Shown one piece after another: positions 41,586 to 49,920 of a stretch of 64,000 nt of DNA. The stretch's first letter is position 1. The number at the start of each line of letters is the position of its first letter. The notes beneath the pieces are model-generated. The model saw only the letters and a list, made by a program, of their open reading frames with translations, was not told the origin of the DNA and made no database searches. This DNA comes from Arthrobacter crusticola (GTDB lineage Bacteria > Actinomycetota > Actinomycetes > Actinomycetales > Micrococcaceae). The stretch spans positions 1 through 64,000 of the forward strand of contig NZ_SMTK01000002.1 of NCBI RefSeq assembly GCF_004357995.1, written 5' to 3'. The translations under genes were made by a program, and so were the position numbers.

Positions 41586-42704
41586 TCACTGCGTGGGCAG
41601 GGCCGTGGAGGCGTCTAGTCCGCAGGCCAGGCCTGCGCAGTCGTCGATGAAGGAAGCCTCGGCCGCCCGGCCGAGGCTCCTGCGGATGGTGAAGGAGTCA
41701 TCGAAGGTTCCCCCGGACGCCCGGACGAACTTGGCCGAGAGTGAGCGTTCGGTGACGGCGACGTCGAGCAGCCCGTGGGTGGGATTGGCGTTGGTACCGG
41801 AGTAGGCCGCGAAGTAATCCGCCTCAGGGTCCGCGCGGTGGGCCTTGCGCAGTCCGCTTCCGCCGGTGCCGATGGTGGCGAAGACCGTGCCCGGGCCTTG
41901 AGTAAGGGAACTGTCGGTGTCGGTGATGCACTCCTCATTGACGTTGTCGGGGACGATCTCGGCGCAGTCGTCCCCATGCCCGATCTGGTAGGTGCGCTGG
42001 TAGAGGTGCTCGTGGCCGCTGAGCACGAGGTCGACCTTCTTGCTGATGAGCAGGTTGGTGAGCTCCTCACCTGCGGTGCAGCTGTACTTGCCAACTGAGA
42101 GGCACGTCATGTGGTTTCCGACAATCACCCACGGGATGCCGCTTTCGCGGGCCCCGTCGATCGCTGACTCCGTCCACGCATAGTGCTCCGAACCCGGACT
42201 GTAATCCCAGGGGGTTTCGCTTTCGGGAAAGACCAGGCCCGGGGAGATCAGCACGAAACGGGCGATCGGGTCTCCGGCCGGCACATCGACGTACCACTGG
42301 CGGCCATAGGTGCCGACGATTCCGGGCAGCCGGTTGGGAAGGCAGGCGGAGAATTCACCGATGCTCCCGTCATGGCCATCGCTCTCGTGGTTGCCGGCGA
42401 TCAGCTGGAAGGGAAAGCCGGTTCCCACCTTGCTCGTGACGAAGTCACACCATTCCTGCTCCCCGCCCGGAGGGCCGTAGGACAGATCCCCCAAAGCCAG
42501 GATGAAATCCGGGGACAGTGACGCATTCTTCGTCAGGACGGCCGCCGTGTCCTTCGTGGCAGCGAAATCCCCCGCCGCGGTGAAATGAATTTCGGCTGCC
42601 GCATCGGGCGCTTCGCCGTCGCCGCGGTTGAGCAAGAGGAGAGCAAGCACCAGAAGGGCGAGAGCAGCGATCACTGCCGCCGCTATCCCGAAGACACGGG
42701 CCAT
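41586..42704 (-). CDS. Membrane-anchored calcineurin-like metallophosphoesterase
   Basis: 372 residues. One N-terminal anchor helix (FGIAAAVIAALALLVLALLLL) then an extracytoplasmic phosphoesterase. The two-metal motifs are complete: AAGDFAA, LGDLSYGP, GNHESDGHDG, VGNHMTC and SGHEHLYQR. It resembles purple-acid-phosphatase-like enzymes. Cysteines suggest disulfides outside the cell. Substrate unknown. ATG 42704 behind AGAGGTAG. Confidence 0.9.
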   Translation of the reverse strand: MARVFGIAAAVIAALALLVLALLLLNRGDGEAPDAAAEIHFTAAGDFAATKDTAAVLTKNASLSPDFILALGDLSYGPPGGEQEWCDFVTSKVGTGFPFQLIAGNHESDGHDGSIGEFSACLPNRLPGIVGTYGRQWYVDVPAGDPIARFVLISPGLVFPESETPWDYSPGSEHYAWTESAIDGARESGIPWVIVGNHMTCLSVGKYSCTAGEELTNLLISKKVDLVLSGHEHLYQRTYQIGHGDDCAEIVPDNVNEECITDTDSSLTQGPGTVFATIGTGGSGLRKAHRADPEADYFAAYSGTNANPTHGLLDVAVTERSLSAKFVRASGGTFDDSFTIRRSLGRAAEASFIDDCAGLACGLDASTALPTQ

Positions 42705-42808
42705 CGCTACCTCTTGTCATCGAAGGGGCCCCAGCACCAGCCTTCGACCTCCGGCTCGTGATGTATCCGCAGTATATGAGGGCTCTGGAGGATTTGACCA
42801 CGGCCCTC

Positions 42809-43651
42809 TTAGTGGGCCCTTAGGATCCGCACCGCGTCGGCCTGGGCCGTCAGCTGCTCCGGACTGAGGGTTGTCCCCGGTAAGAACCCTGCGGCGGACC
42901 TCAGTGTGCGCAGTTCGGCAGGCGAGTAGGGGTCCGGGAGACGCCGGTGTGCCATGGAGTGGCAGTTGGGGCACAGCGGGACAAGGTCGGCGATCGGGTC
43001 GAGTTCGTATCCCGGCCCGAGGCCGGCGGCCGGGACGACGTGGTGCACGTGGATGAAGTCCCGACCTGGCGGCCCGAAGGCCTCCTCGAAGGAGAAGCCG
43101 CAGACCGCGCAGGAGGTTCCGTGGTGGGCCAGGCAGACGCGGCGTGCGGAGGGGTCCCTTTCGTACCGGTTGACCCGGGCCTGGGCCAGCGCGCCCGGGG
43201 GAAGGGTTCCGGGGGGTGGATAAAGGGGATCTGCCTCGTCGAGGCTGCTCGTCTCAGCCCACAGGGTGCGCAGTGCCGGCCCGGCTGGTGCTGGGATCCG
43301 GCGGGAAGAACGGTTCACCCCCCAGGCGATGCCTGGGACGCGCAGGGTCAGCAGGTCCTGGGGGATCGAGTCGCCCCGGGGCCTCAACGCATCGAATTCG
43401 ACGATCCCCGGCGACCCGTCCCGGTCCGCCGGCTGGGGCTCGGGGGACAAGACGACCCTGCCGTGGCCCAGAACGCCGCGGTCGCGGCCTCCCTGGCTGA
43501 ACAGCCACACCTCGGTTCCTGCCGTTGCCTGGCGGGGAGGAAGGATCCACCTGCAGCGGAAAAGTCCCGCCCCGGTGACCTCGTCCACAGCCCGCCGATA
43601 CCCGCCAAAGGGATCATCACCCCGGTCGGGATTCCAGCCAAGCAGGATCAT
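42809..43651 (-). CDS. HNH endonuclease with possible EVE-like N-terminus
   Basis: 280 residues. The C-terminal HNH module is clear: CAVCGFSF, HVHHVVPAAGLG, DPIADLVPLCPNCHSMAHR, including two Cys pairs for structural zinc. The N-terminal ~110 residues (LGWNPDRGDDPFGGYRRAVDEV, VWLFSQGGRDRGVLGHGRVV) resemble an EVE/PUA-like pocket that in other enzymes reads modified bases, but this is only a weak match. It would suit a restriction system against modified DNA. No methyltransferase is nearby. ATG 43651, possibly leaderless (CACACT six bases upstream). Confidence 0.82.
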   Translation of the reverse strand: MILLGWNPDRGDDPFGGYRRAVDEVTGAGLFRCRWILPPRQATAGTEVWLFSQGGRDRGVLGHGRVVLSPEPQPADRDGSPGIVEFDALRPRGDSIPQDLLTLRVPGIAWGVNRSSRRIPAPAGPALRTLWAETSSLDEADPLYPPPGTLPPGALAQARVNRYERDPSARRVCLAHHGTSCAVCGFSFEEAFGPPGRDFIHVHHVVPAAGLGPGYELDPIADLVPLCPNCHSMAHRRLPDPYSPAELRTLRSAAGFLPGTTLSPEQLTAQADAVRILRAH

Positions 43652-43701
43652 AGGGCCAGTGTGCCATGCCCGGGAGCGCTCGCGGAGGCCCGCCCGACAG
43701 G

Positions 43702-44208
43702 TCAGGTCCGGACCGGCAGCAGGTGAAGCTCGACGTCGAGCCGGTGGCCGTCGACGGTTGCCGTGAGGTACGAGCAGTGCGGCTGCCGTCGCCGATCGGT
43801 CGGGGACCCCGGGTTAAGCAGCCTCATGCCGGCCCCGGTGACGGTATCCCACGGAATGTGGCTGTGGCCAAAGACCAGTACGTCCGTATCGGGGAATTCA
43901 CGGTCCATCCGCTGCTCCCTTCCGGTTTTGGCACCCGTCTCATGGACGACGGCGAACCGGAGCCCCTCGATCTCTTCCCGCGCAACGAGCGGCAGCCGGG
44001 TCCGCAGTGCGTCGCCGTCATTATTGCCGTAGCAGCCCACGAGGCGACGGGAACGCTCGTGCAGTTCTTCGAAGAACGCGATGTCCGTCCAATCCCCGGC
44101 GTGAACCACGATGTCGGCGCTTTCGACCGCGGACCAAAGGTCTTCGGGCAGGGTTTTCGCACGGGAGGGGATGTGGGTGTCCGAAAGGATCAACAGGGAA
44201 GTCGGCAT
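43702..44208 (-). CDS. YfcE/MJ0936-type metallophosphoesterase
   Basis: 168 residues, a compact single-domain enzyme. Motifs: LSDTHIPS, VHAGDWTD, GNNDGD, VHETGAK, FGHSHIPWD and LLNPGSP. All metal ligands are present. These cytoplasmic enzymes hydrolyse phosphodiesters or phosphomonoesters; physiological substrate unknown. Starts ATG 44208. Confidence 0.92.
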   Translation of the reverse strand: MPTSLLILSDTHIPSRAKTLPEDLWSAVESADIVVHAGDWTDIAFFEELHERSRRLVGCYGNNDGDALRTRLPLVAREEIEGLRFAVVHETGAKTGREQRMDREFPDTDVLVFGHSHIPWDTVTGAGMRLLNPGSPTDRRRQPHCSYLTATVDGHRLDVELHLLPVRT

Positions 44209-44276
44209 GGCAGGAATTGTGCCAGCTTCAAAGGATTGACGCCCGTGACAATCAGCAGGGGGTGTGCGATGCTCTC

Positions 44277-44292
44277 AGTAAGCGTGCTTAGT
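44277..44292. promoter_or_regulatory. Palindromic motif AGTAAGC-GT-GCTTAGT
   Basis: Inverted repeat with one mismatch, 57 bases before the small protein at 44349. Related to the motifs at 9584, 46722 and 47858. Confidence 0.5.
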
Positions 44293-44348
44293 ATTCCAGT
44301 TTGTCGAACCGGCGTCCAAGGTCTGGACGTCCGAGCCACGGAGGAACT

Positions 44349-44543
44349 ATGAACATTGATAAATCGCAAATCATCGAGTTGTTGAAGTCGCAGGGTAATT
44401 CCGACAAGGCGGACCAGGCCGAGTCCGAGCTTCCCGACACGGTAGACACCGAGCAGCACGCGGGACTCCTCGCCAAGCTCGGCATCGACCCGCAGGACCT
44501 CCTGGGCAAGCTGCCCGGCGGCCTTGGCGGTTTCGGCGGTTAG
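44349..44543 (+). CDS. Small hypothetical protein, 64 aa
   Basis: MNIDKSQIIELLKSQGNSDKA begins an amphipathic helix; the C-terminus is Gly-rich (LLGKLPGGLGGFGG). Actinobacteria carry several such short proteins with the GIDPQDLL motif and no known function. ATG 44349 has GAGGA upstream. Next to a palindrome shared with stress-related genes. Probably soluble. Confidence 0.7.
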   Translation: MNIDKSQIIELLKSQGNSDKADQAESELPDTVDTEQHAGLLAKLGIDPQDLLGKLPGGLGGFGG

Positions 44544-44611
44544 GCCGCCGCTCCAGCACATATGAATGAGGCACCCCGCACTTCAAGGACGACAGGGAAG
44601 GTGAACGGGCA

Positions 44612-44989
44612 GTGGAGACAAGCCAACTGATCTGGATCATTGTTGGGATCATCGTCGTGCTGGCGGTGATCGGAGTGGTGATAGCGCTGAGCCGGAAGCG
44701 CCGGCAGGCCCACGTTGAGCGACAGAAAGAAAAGGGCCGGCGGCAGGCGGCCGAGATTCGGGAGAAGGCACAGGAGACCGAACTCGAGGCGCGTGAACGC
44801 GAAGCCAAGGCAACCATGGCCGAGGCCGAGGCGCAGCGTGCCGAGGTTGAGGCCGAGAGGCTTCGCCGTCAGGCCTCGGAGCGGCAGTCGGACGCCCAGA
44901 GTCTGAGGGAGGAAACGATGAATCATGCCCGCAAGGCTGACGAGCTCGATCCCGACGTCGACACCCGCCGCCGCGACGGCGGCAGGTAG
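44612..44989 (+). CDS. Membrane-anchored coiled-coil protein, 125 aa
   Basis: An N-terminal anchor helix (LIWIIVGIIVVLAVIGVVIAL) is followed by a long basic/acidic coiled coil (QEKGRRQAAEIREKAQETELEARE, AEAQRAEVEAERLRRQASERQ) on the cytoplasmic side. Common short actinobacterial membrane protein of unknown role. GTG 44612. 68 bases after the previous small gene, likely the same transcript. Followed by a terminator (45046-45081). Confidence 0.75.
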   Translation: METSQLIWIIVGIIVVLAVIGVVIALSRKRRQAHVERQKEKGRRQAAEIREKAQETELEAREREAKATMAEAEAQRAEVEAERLRRQASERQSDAQSLREETMNHARKADELDPDVDTRRRDGGR

Positions 44990-45045
44990 GTTCGGCCGCG
45001 GCAGCGGCAGGTAGGTACCTGCCAACCTACGTCGGACGACACAAA

Positions 45046-45081
45046 AACGGGACTCCCCGGCTGAGGCTGGGGAGTCCCGTT
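45046..45081. terminator. Terminator for the minus-strand baeRF-like gene
   Basis: A perfect 13-bp stem with a 10-base loop. On the minus strand it is followed by TTTTT, a proper intrinsic terminator for the gene at 45098-46255. It can also stop plus-strand transcripts. Confidence 0.85.
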
Positions 45082-45097
45082 GTGGGTGGCCCTGGAC

Positions 45098-46255
45098 CTA
45101 TGTCGCCGCCGGGACGGCCGGGCCGGTGGGCCAGCGCAGCAGGGCTGCGATGGGCCTGGAATTAAGCGCTCCCGGGGGATAGAGCACTGTCTCGGCGTCG
45201 GTCAGCGCCGCCGCCCGCAGGATCGCGGCGAGAGCAGGGACGCTGCCGAGCGTGCCAGCTCCGGCGGTGGCCTCCTCGTCAGTGGCGATCCAGGGCGGGG
45301 CGTCGAGGGCGAGCAGCGTCCTGTCGCCCCAGGCCGTGGATTCGAGGAGCAGGGTTTCGACCTGTGCCTGCTGCAGCGCGGTGACGACCGCGTCCAGGCC
45401 GGCTGCCGAGATTCCGGATCCCTGTCCTTCGTGCTCGGCGAGCCGCTCGAGCAGGTGATGCTGGTGGTCCGCCATCACCCTCGTGACGAGCCGGTCGACC
45501 TGCAGCGTGAAGGTGTCGGCATCGGATCCGCCGGTACGCGTGTGACTGTCGACCACGCCGAGGAGCCCCCGGGTCTCCTCCGACACCTGGTCGGCGACGA
45601 GCTGTCGGGCGCGGATGTCCCCGGAGAGGACGACGAGTTTCGCGCGCGAGGCGGAGGCAGCCCGGTCGATCTCCGCGGCGACCTCCGCCGCATTGGACTT
45701 CCAAACCTTTTCTGCGTGGTGGTGGTACCGCCCATGGGCCCAGCCGCCGGCGTGAACCTTGCGCATGTGTTCGGTGTCCCCCTCAACGGCGGCCACGGGC
45801 TCGCCGCGGTCCGGTGCCCCCCATTCCCGATCCGCCCTGCGCAGGTACACCTCTCCGCCGTCGCGCCCGACTTCGGCCACGACATAGGCGAACCCGCCCG
45901 GGCAGTGGCGGGCGAGCGGGCTGAGGTCGGGGATGGGTCCGACGGCGATGACAGGGGATCCGGTGACGAGACTGCCCGGGAGGAAGTCGTCCACGACGGC
46001 TTCACCGTCGCGGACCAGGACGAAGCGGGCGACCGGGTCGGGCAGGCCCCGGGCCGACTTCGACAGCGCTGCCATCGCGGCCTTGATGTCCTCCTTGGGC
46101 GCGCCGTTGCGCTCCATCGCGTCGGCGACGGTGAGGGGAAGGGTGTCGTCGCTCGCGAACGAGTCGTCGGCGCCCGCGCTTCCATCGACATAGATGGTCG
46201 TCCAGGGCCCGGCGAGCTTGTAGAGGCCCGCATGGTCTTTCACTGCTTGGGTCAT
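45098..46255 (-). CDS. baeRF/Vms1-like (Rv2629-type) ribosome-rescue family protein
   Basis: 385 residues. The segment HAGGWAHGRYHHHAEKVWKSNAAE and the LVVLSGDIRARQLVADQV Rossmann-like core match the bacterial eRF1-like family 2, which includes mycobacterial Rv2629 and is related to Vms1/ANKZF1 peptidyl-tRNA hydrolases. Its activity on stalled ribosomes is not established and a GGQ motif is not evident. ATG 46255 follows AAAGG; a GTG three codons earlier is the alternative. In a stress-like gene group. Confidence 0.82.
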   Translation of the reverse strand: MTQAVKDHAGLYKLAGPWTTIYVDGSAGADDSFASDDTLPLTVADAMERNGAPKEDIKAAMAALSKSARGLPDPVARFVLVRDGEAVVDDFLPGSLVTGSPVIAVGPIPDLSPLARHCPGGFAYVVAEVGRDGGEVYLRRADREWGAPDRGEPVAAVEGDTEHMRKVHAGGWAHGRYHHHAEKVWKSNAAEVAAEIDRAASASRAKLVVLSGDIRARQLVADQVSEETRGLLGVVDSHTRTGGSDADTFTLQVDRLVTRVMADHQHHLLERLAEHEGQGSGISAAGLDAVVTALQQAQVETLLLESTAWGDRTLLALDAPPWIATDEEATAGAGTLGSVPALAAILRAAALTDAETVLYPPGALNSRPIAALLRWPTGPAVPAAT

Positions 46256-46429
46256 TGGCAGCACCTTTCTAAGTGTGCTTGTGCGCCGTCACCGGCGCAG
46301 CCTGCGTGAGGTACGTACGGTTTACCACTGCGGCCCGAACGCTGGAAAGCGCACGGATCGAAATGACGGCGGGACCGCGCTTTAAGACTTCCTGCCGGCA
46401 GCTGTGCGCGGCGGCCCCTGGCTCAGTGG

Positions 46430-46594
46430 TCAGGAGTCCTTGCCGGAGGGGGAGTCTTCGTACTCGGCGGCAGAGTCGTCGCCCTCGGCGGCATCCTGCG
46501 TGTGTTGGCGAAGATCGGCCGGGTCTGCGGCGGGATCGCCCTCGGCAGGTGCCTCGTTGTGGGTTCGTTCCTGCGGCTCTGAAGCTTCTGACAT
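46430..46594 (-). CDS. Small very acidic protein, 54 aa
   Basis: Composed mostly of Glu, Asp, Ala, Ser and Pro (SEASEPQERTHNEAPAEGDPA), disordered, no hydrophobic core. ATG 46594; AAAGGA lies rather far upstream. Unknown function. Located between the baeRF-like gene and the CBS gene. Real gene status is moderate. Confidence 0.45.
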   Translation of the reverse strand: MSEASEPQERTHNEAPAEGDPAADPADLRQHTQDAAEGDDSAAEYEDSPSGKDS

Positions 46595-46721
46595 GGCGGC
46601 GACCGGTCCTTTCAAAGGCGACGGGAGGAGATGGGTTCCCTGAGGGGCAGTCTACGGAGCGGCCGGGCCGAGCATAACCCCCTTCAACTCCTTTGCTTCA
46701 GGGGCGGTTGGGCGGATACTG

Positions 46722-46735
46722 CTAAGCAGGCTTAC
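46722..46735. promoter_or_regulatory. Palindromic motif CTAAGC-AG-GCTTAC
   Basis: Inverted repeat TAAGC/GCTTA around AG, about 67 bases before the CBS gene start. Same family as the motif at 44277. Confidence 0.5.
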
Positions 46736-46801
46736 GGTTAATCACCGAAGCCTGCGGCCGCGTCCACCGACGCGGCGCACCTAAGCAGGAAGGAGAGCGT
46801 C

Positions 46802-47218
46802 ATGCCAACCACAGCGCGAGACATCATGACCGGCAGCGTCGAATGCATCGGCGAAAAGGACACCCTGCAGCAGGCGGCAGTGAAGATGAGGGACCTCGAT
46901 GTGGGGTCGCTTCCGATCTGCGGCGAGGACGGCCGGCTCAAGGGTATGCTGACGGACCGCGACATCGTGGTGAGGTGCCTGGCCGACGGAGGCGACCCAA
47001 CCAGCGTCACGGCCGGCGACCTCGCCCAGGGCAAGCCGGTGACCATCGGCGCCCACGACACCGTTGAGGAAGCGATCCGCACCATGCAGGACCATCAGGT
47101 CCGGCGCCTGCCCGTGATCGACGGGCACGACCTCGTCGGGGTGATCAGCCAGGCCGACATTGCACGCAACTACCCGGAGGACCGGGTGGGCGACCTCGTC
47201 GAACTGATTTCGTACTGA
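46802..47218 (+). CDS. CBS-domain pair protein
   Basis: 138 residues, two tandem CBS domains: ARDIMTGSVECIGEKDTLQQAAVKM with LPICGEDGRLKGMLTDRDIV, then DTVEEAIRTMQDHQVRRLPVIDG with DLVGVISQADIAR. CBS pairs bind adenosine nucleotides and act as energy or redox sensors. Matches the hypoxic-response-type (HRP1-like) standalone proteins of actinobacteria. ATG 46802 behind AGGAG. A stress palindrome lies upstream. Confidence 0.93.
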   Translation: MPTTARDIMTGSVECIGEKDTLQQAAVKMRDLDVGSLPICGEDGRLKGMLTDRDIVVRCLADGGDPTSVTAGDLAQGKPVTIGAHDTVEEAIRTMQDHQVRRLPVIDGHDLVGVISQADIARNYPEDRVGDLVELISY

Positions 47219-47319
47219 CCCCGGTTCGAGCCGGCCCTGCCCGGCCGCTGTGCCGGTCTGCAGGTCGGCCCGGGCCCGCCCTCCCCGGGTTCGAACGCAT
47301 CGCCCGGTCCGGAACGGCA

Positions 47320-47352
47320 ACGGCGGCCGCCCCCGCGAGGGGCGGCCGCCGT
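47320..47352. terminator. Shared terminator between CBS gene and acidic-protein gene
   Basis: A perfect 14-bp GC stem (47320-47333 with 47339-47352) and a 5-base loop between two convergent genes. Confidence 0.8.
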
Positions 47353-47376
47353 CGCGCGTGCGGTTCGCAAGGACGC

Positions 47377-47793
47377 CTACTGGAGGTCCTTGTCGTCGAT
47401 GTGGCTCAGCGGCGATCCGCCACGGTTGGAGGGGTCGTCGCTCGAGTCCACCTCGTCGTCCTCGCCGATGCCGAAGTCGACGTCGTCGGCGGCCTCGCCC
47501 AGGGTCGGGACGTCCGGGGGGATCTGCTCGTCGCCGCGCTCCCAGCGTGCCCGCGCCGTTTCGTCGCGGAGGATCTGGTCAGTAAGCAGCGAGTCATCCT
47601 CCTCGTCGTACCCCTCGCCCTGAAGCAGTGGGTCCTCCTGCCACCGGTCCGGGTTGTCCTCCGCCGCGCCCGGGTATAGGTCCGCGTTGTCTCCGGTCAG
47701 CGGATCGAGGTCGGCCAACGACCTTTCCTCAGCTTCGAGCTCGTCGTCGGTGATGATGGTGAGGTCCTCGTCGGGGAGGTTCTCTTCGGTCAT
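47377..47793 (-). CDS. Acidic disordered protein, 138 aa
   Basis: Very rich in Asp and Glu (TDDELEAEERSLADLDPLTG, DDVDFGIGEDDEVDSSDD), little hydrophobic content, probably disordered. No known domain. ATG 47793 behind GAGAGGTG. Its promoter region has a 23-bp tandem duplication and the same 18-bp palindrome as otsA, which supports co-regulation with trehalose synthesis (inference). Confidence 0.65.
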   Translation of the reverse strand: MTEENLPDEDLTIITDDELEAEERSLADLDPLTGDNADLYPGAAEDNPDRWQEDPLLQGEGYDEEDDSLLTDQILRDETARARWERGDEQIPPDVPTLGEAADDVDFGIGEDDEVDSSDDPSNRGGSPLSHIDDKDLQ

Positions 47794-47815
47794 GGTTTCA
47801 CCTCTCGTTGCGGTG

Positions 47816-47862
47816 GGCGCACTGTCCATCCTTCATCAGGCGCACTGTCCATCCTTCATCAG
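47816..47862. repeat. Tandem duplication, 23-bp period, upstream of 47793
   Basis: Positions 47816-47838 repeat exactly at 47839-47861. The two copies lie between the start of the acidic-protein gene and the palindrome 47858-47875, which overlaps the end of the second copy. Confidence 0.9.
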
Positions 47863-47875
47863 TAAGCCTACTGAT
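47858..47875. promoter_or_regulatory. Palindrome ATCAGTA-AGCC-TACTGAT
   Basis: Perfect 7-bp arms around AGCC. Matches the otsA motif (9584-9601, read on the minus strand) at 16 of 18 bases. Lies 65 bases before the acidic-protein start. Confidence 0.65.
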
Positions 47876-47904
47876 CTTTTTTCCCCGACGGTAGTCGCCG
47901 CCCC

Positions 47905-48759
47905 CTAGCGGGGGTCCCGCCAGCTGTGCCGGGGTTCAAAGCCGAGCGCCCGGCGCGCCTTGTCGATGGAGAGCAGTGTTCCGTTCCCGCCGACGTCCCT
48001 GCGGAACTCCACCTTCGGAAACACCTCGGCGGCCAGTTCCGCAGTGGAGCGGGTCATCACCGTATCGGCGGCGGCGATCAGGAAGGTGTCGAAGCCGGGC
48101 CCCGCATTCTCAAGTGCCTTCTGCACCGCCTGCGCGCCGTCGCGGCCGTCGATGTATCCCCAGAGGTTCCACTTCCGCAGCCGGGCGTCGGCGTCGAAGG
48201 ACGGGAATTCGTCGTAGTCCTCCGGGTCCATCACATTGGAGAAGCGGAGGGCCGTGATGCTCAGGGCGGGATCCCACCGGGCGAGCTCGGCGGCCATCTG
48301 CTCCTCGAGGTGCTTCACCAGTGAATAGGTGCTCTCGGGGCGTGCGGGGTACTCCTCGTCGACGGGCAGGTACGGCGGATCCGTGTCGAAGGGCAGGCCC
48401 TGGACGGTCTCGCTGGAGGCGTAGACGATCCGCCGGATGCCGGCGCGCCGGCACGCCTGAAAGACGTTGTAGGTGCAGGCCATGTTGTTCGCGAAGGTCG
48501 CCGCATCCGCCGTGATCCCCGGTGCGGGGATCGCCGCAAGGTGCACCACCGCGTCGAAGCCGTCGTGCACGCCGTCCACGCCGAGCAGGGCGTCGAGCAC
48601 CTGCCCGTAGTCGCGCAGGTCGATCTGCAGGAAACCGTCGCCGCGCTCACCGTGCTGGTCGAGTTCAAGGACCGTGTTGCCCGCCTCGCGCAGCCCGCGC
48701 ACCACGCTGCGGCCCAGCTTCCCCGACGCGCCCGTAACGGCGATGCGTGAGCCGCCCAT
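47905..48759 (-). CDS. NAD(P)-dependent epimerase/dehydratase (extended SDR)
   Basis: 284 residues. Nucleotide motif TGASGKLG at the N-terminus, active-site Tyr/Lys in YSLVKHLEEQ (near 143-147). Similar to UDP-glucose 4-epimerase-like SDRs. Exact substrate unknown. The start codon overlaps the aldo/keto reductase stop by one base (TGATG), so the two are coupled and may act in the same sugar pathway. Confidence 0.9.
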   Translation of the reverse strand: MGGSRIAVTGASGKLGRSVVRGLREAGNTVLELDQHGERGDGFLQIDLRDYGQVLDALLGVDGVHDGFDAVVHLAAIPAPGITADAATFANNMACTYNVFQACRRAGIRRIVYASSETVQGLPFDTDPPYLPVDEEYPARPESTYSLVKHLEEQMAAELARWDPALSITALRFSNVMDPEDYDEFPSFDADARLRKWNLWGYIDGRDGAQAVQKALENAGPGFDTFLIAAADTVMTRSTAELAAEVFPKVEFRRDVGGNGTLLSIDKARRALGFEPRHSWRDPR

Positions 48760-49763
48760 CAGGCTGGCCGCTTCTCGGGGGACTGCGTGCGGGCCGGGGC
48801 CCGTTCGGCGAGTGCACCGACCGCCTCATCGATGGCCACCATAACGTCCGCCTCAAGGACGACGCCGGAGGCCGCCGCGTTTGACTCAACCTGCTCGGGC
48901 CGGGAAGCGCCGATGATGGCCGAGGCGACATTCGGGTTCTGTAGCACCCAGGCGATGGCCAGTTGGGCCATCGTGAGCCCGACGCCGTCGGCGATCGGCT
49001 TCAGCCGCTGCACACCGGTAAGGACGTCGTCCTCCATCCAGCGTTTGATCACTGAGGCGCCGCCCTTCTCGTCCGCGGCGCGGGTGCCCGGCTCGGGCTC
49101 CCGTCCCGGCAGGTACTTGCCGGTCAGGACGCCCTGGGCGACCGGAGACCAGACGATCTGAGACAGGCCCAGTTCCTCGGAGGCCGGTACGACCTCCTCC
49201 TCGATCACCCGCCACAGCATCGAGTACTGCGGCTGGTTGGAGACCAGCTGGATTCCCAGCTCCCGGGCCAGGGCGTGCCCGGCGCGGATCTGGTCCGCCG
49301 TCCACTCACTGACCCCGATATAGAGGGCCTTGCCCTGGCGGACGACGTCGGCGAAGGCCTGCATCGTCTCCTCAAGCGGGGTCTCGCTGTCATACCGGTG
49401 CGCCTGGTACAGATCGACGTAGTCCGTCTGCAGGCGGCGCAGGGAGCCGTCGATGGAGTCCCGGATGTGCTTGCGGGACAGCCCCACCTCGTTGTGGCCC
49501 TTCGACCCGGTAGGCCAGTAGACCTTGGTGAAGATCTCGATGGTTTCCCGGCGCTCGCCCTTCAGCGCCTCGCCCAGCACCGTCTCCGCCGCCGTATTGG
49601 CGTAGGCGTCGGCGGTGTCGAAGGTGCTGATGCCGGCGTCGAGGGCAGCACGGACGCACCGCATCGCCACGTCGTTTTCCACCTGCGACCCGTGGGTCAA
49701 CCAGTTCCCATAGGTGATTTCGGAGATTTTCAGTCCACTGTTGCCGAGGTATCGAAAGTCCAT
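48759..49763 (-). CDS. Aldo/keto reductase, Kv-beta-like (AKR6) type
   Basis: 334 residues. MDFRYLGNSGLKISEITYGNW is the typical start. Catalytic residues sit in STFDTADAYANTAAE (Asp, Tyr), the Lys in FTKVYWP, and the His in LYQAHRYD. NADPH binding is shown by LGASRP-like IIGASRPEQVESN near the C-terminus. Reduces carbonyls in the cytoplasm; substrate unknown. Leaderless start: TAGCAT six bases upstream. First gene of the operon with the epimerase. Confidence 0.93.
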   Translation of the reverse strand: MDFRYLGNSGLKISEITYGNWLTHGSQVENDVAMRCVRAALDAGISTFDTADAYANTAAETVLGEALKGERRETIEIFTKVYWPTGSKGHNEVGLSRKHIRDSIDGSLRRLQTDYVDLYQAHRYDSETPLEETMQAFADVVRQGKALYIGVSEWTADQIRAGHALARELGIQLVSNQPQYSMLWRVIEEEVVPASEELGLSQIVWSPVAQGVLTGKYLPGREPEPGTRAADEKGGASVIKRWMEDDVLTGVQRLKPIADGVGLTMAQLAIAWVLQNPNVASAIIGASRPEQVESNAAASGVVLEADVMVAIDEAVGALAERAPARTQSPEKRPA

Positions 49764-49769
49764 GCCCCG

Positions 49770-49775
49770 ATGCTA
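49770..49775 (-). promoter_or_regulatory. -10 box TAGCAT, leaderless
   Basis: TAGCAT (minus strand) six bases before ATG 49763. Confidence 0.5.
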
Positions 49776-49920
49776 CAGAGGTCGAATGCTCCTGCGCGCC
49801 AAAGCGGTTCCCGCGTCGCGCCATGCGGTCCGCCTTCGGCGCAACAGTTAGACTTGGGCGGGTAAATCCGTGAGCCGGGACCCCGCCGGCCACCCTCGGG
49901 CCACCAGCAGAGAAGGCAAC

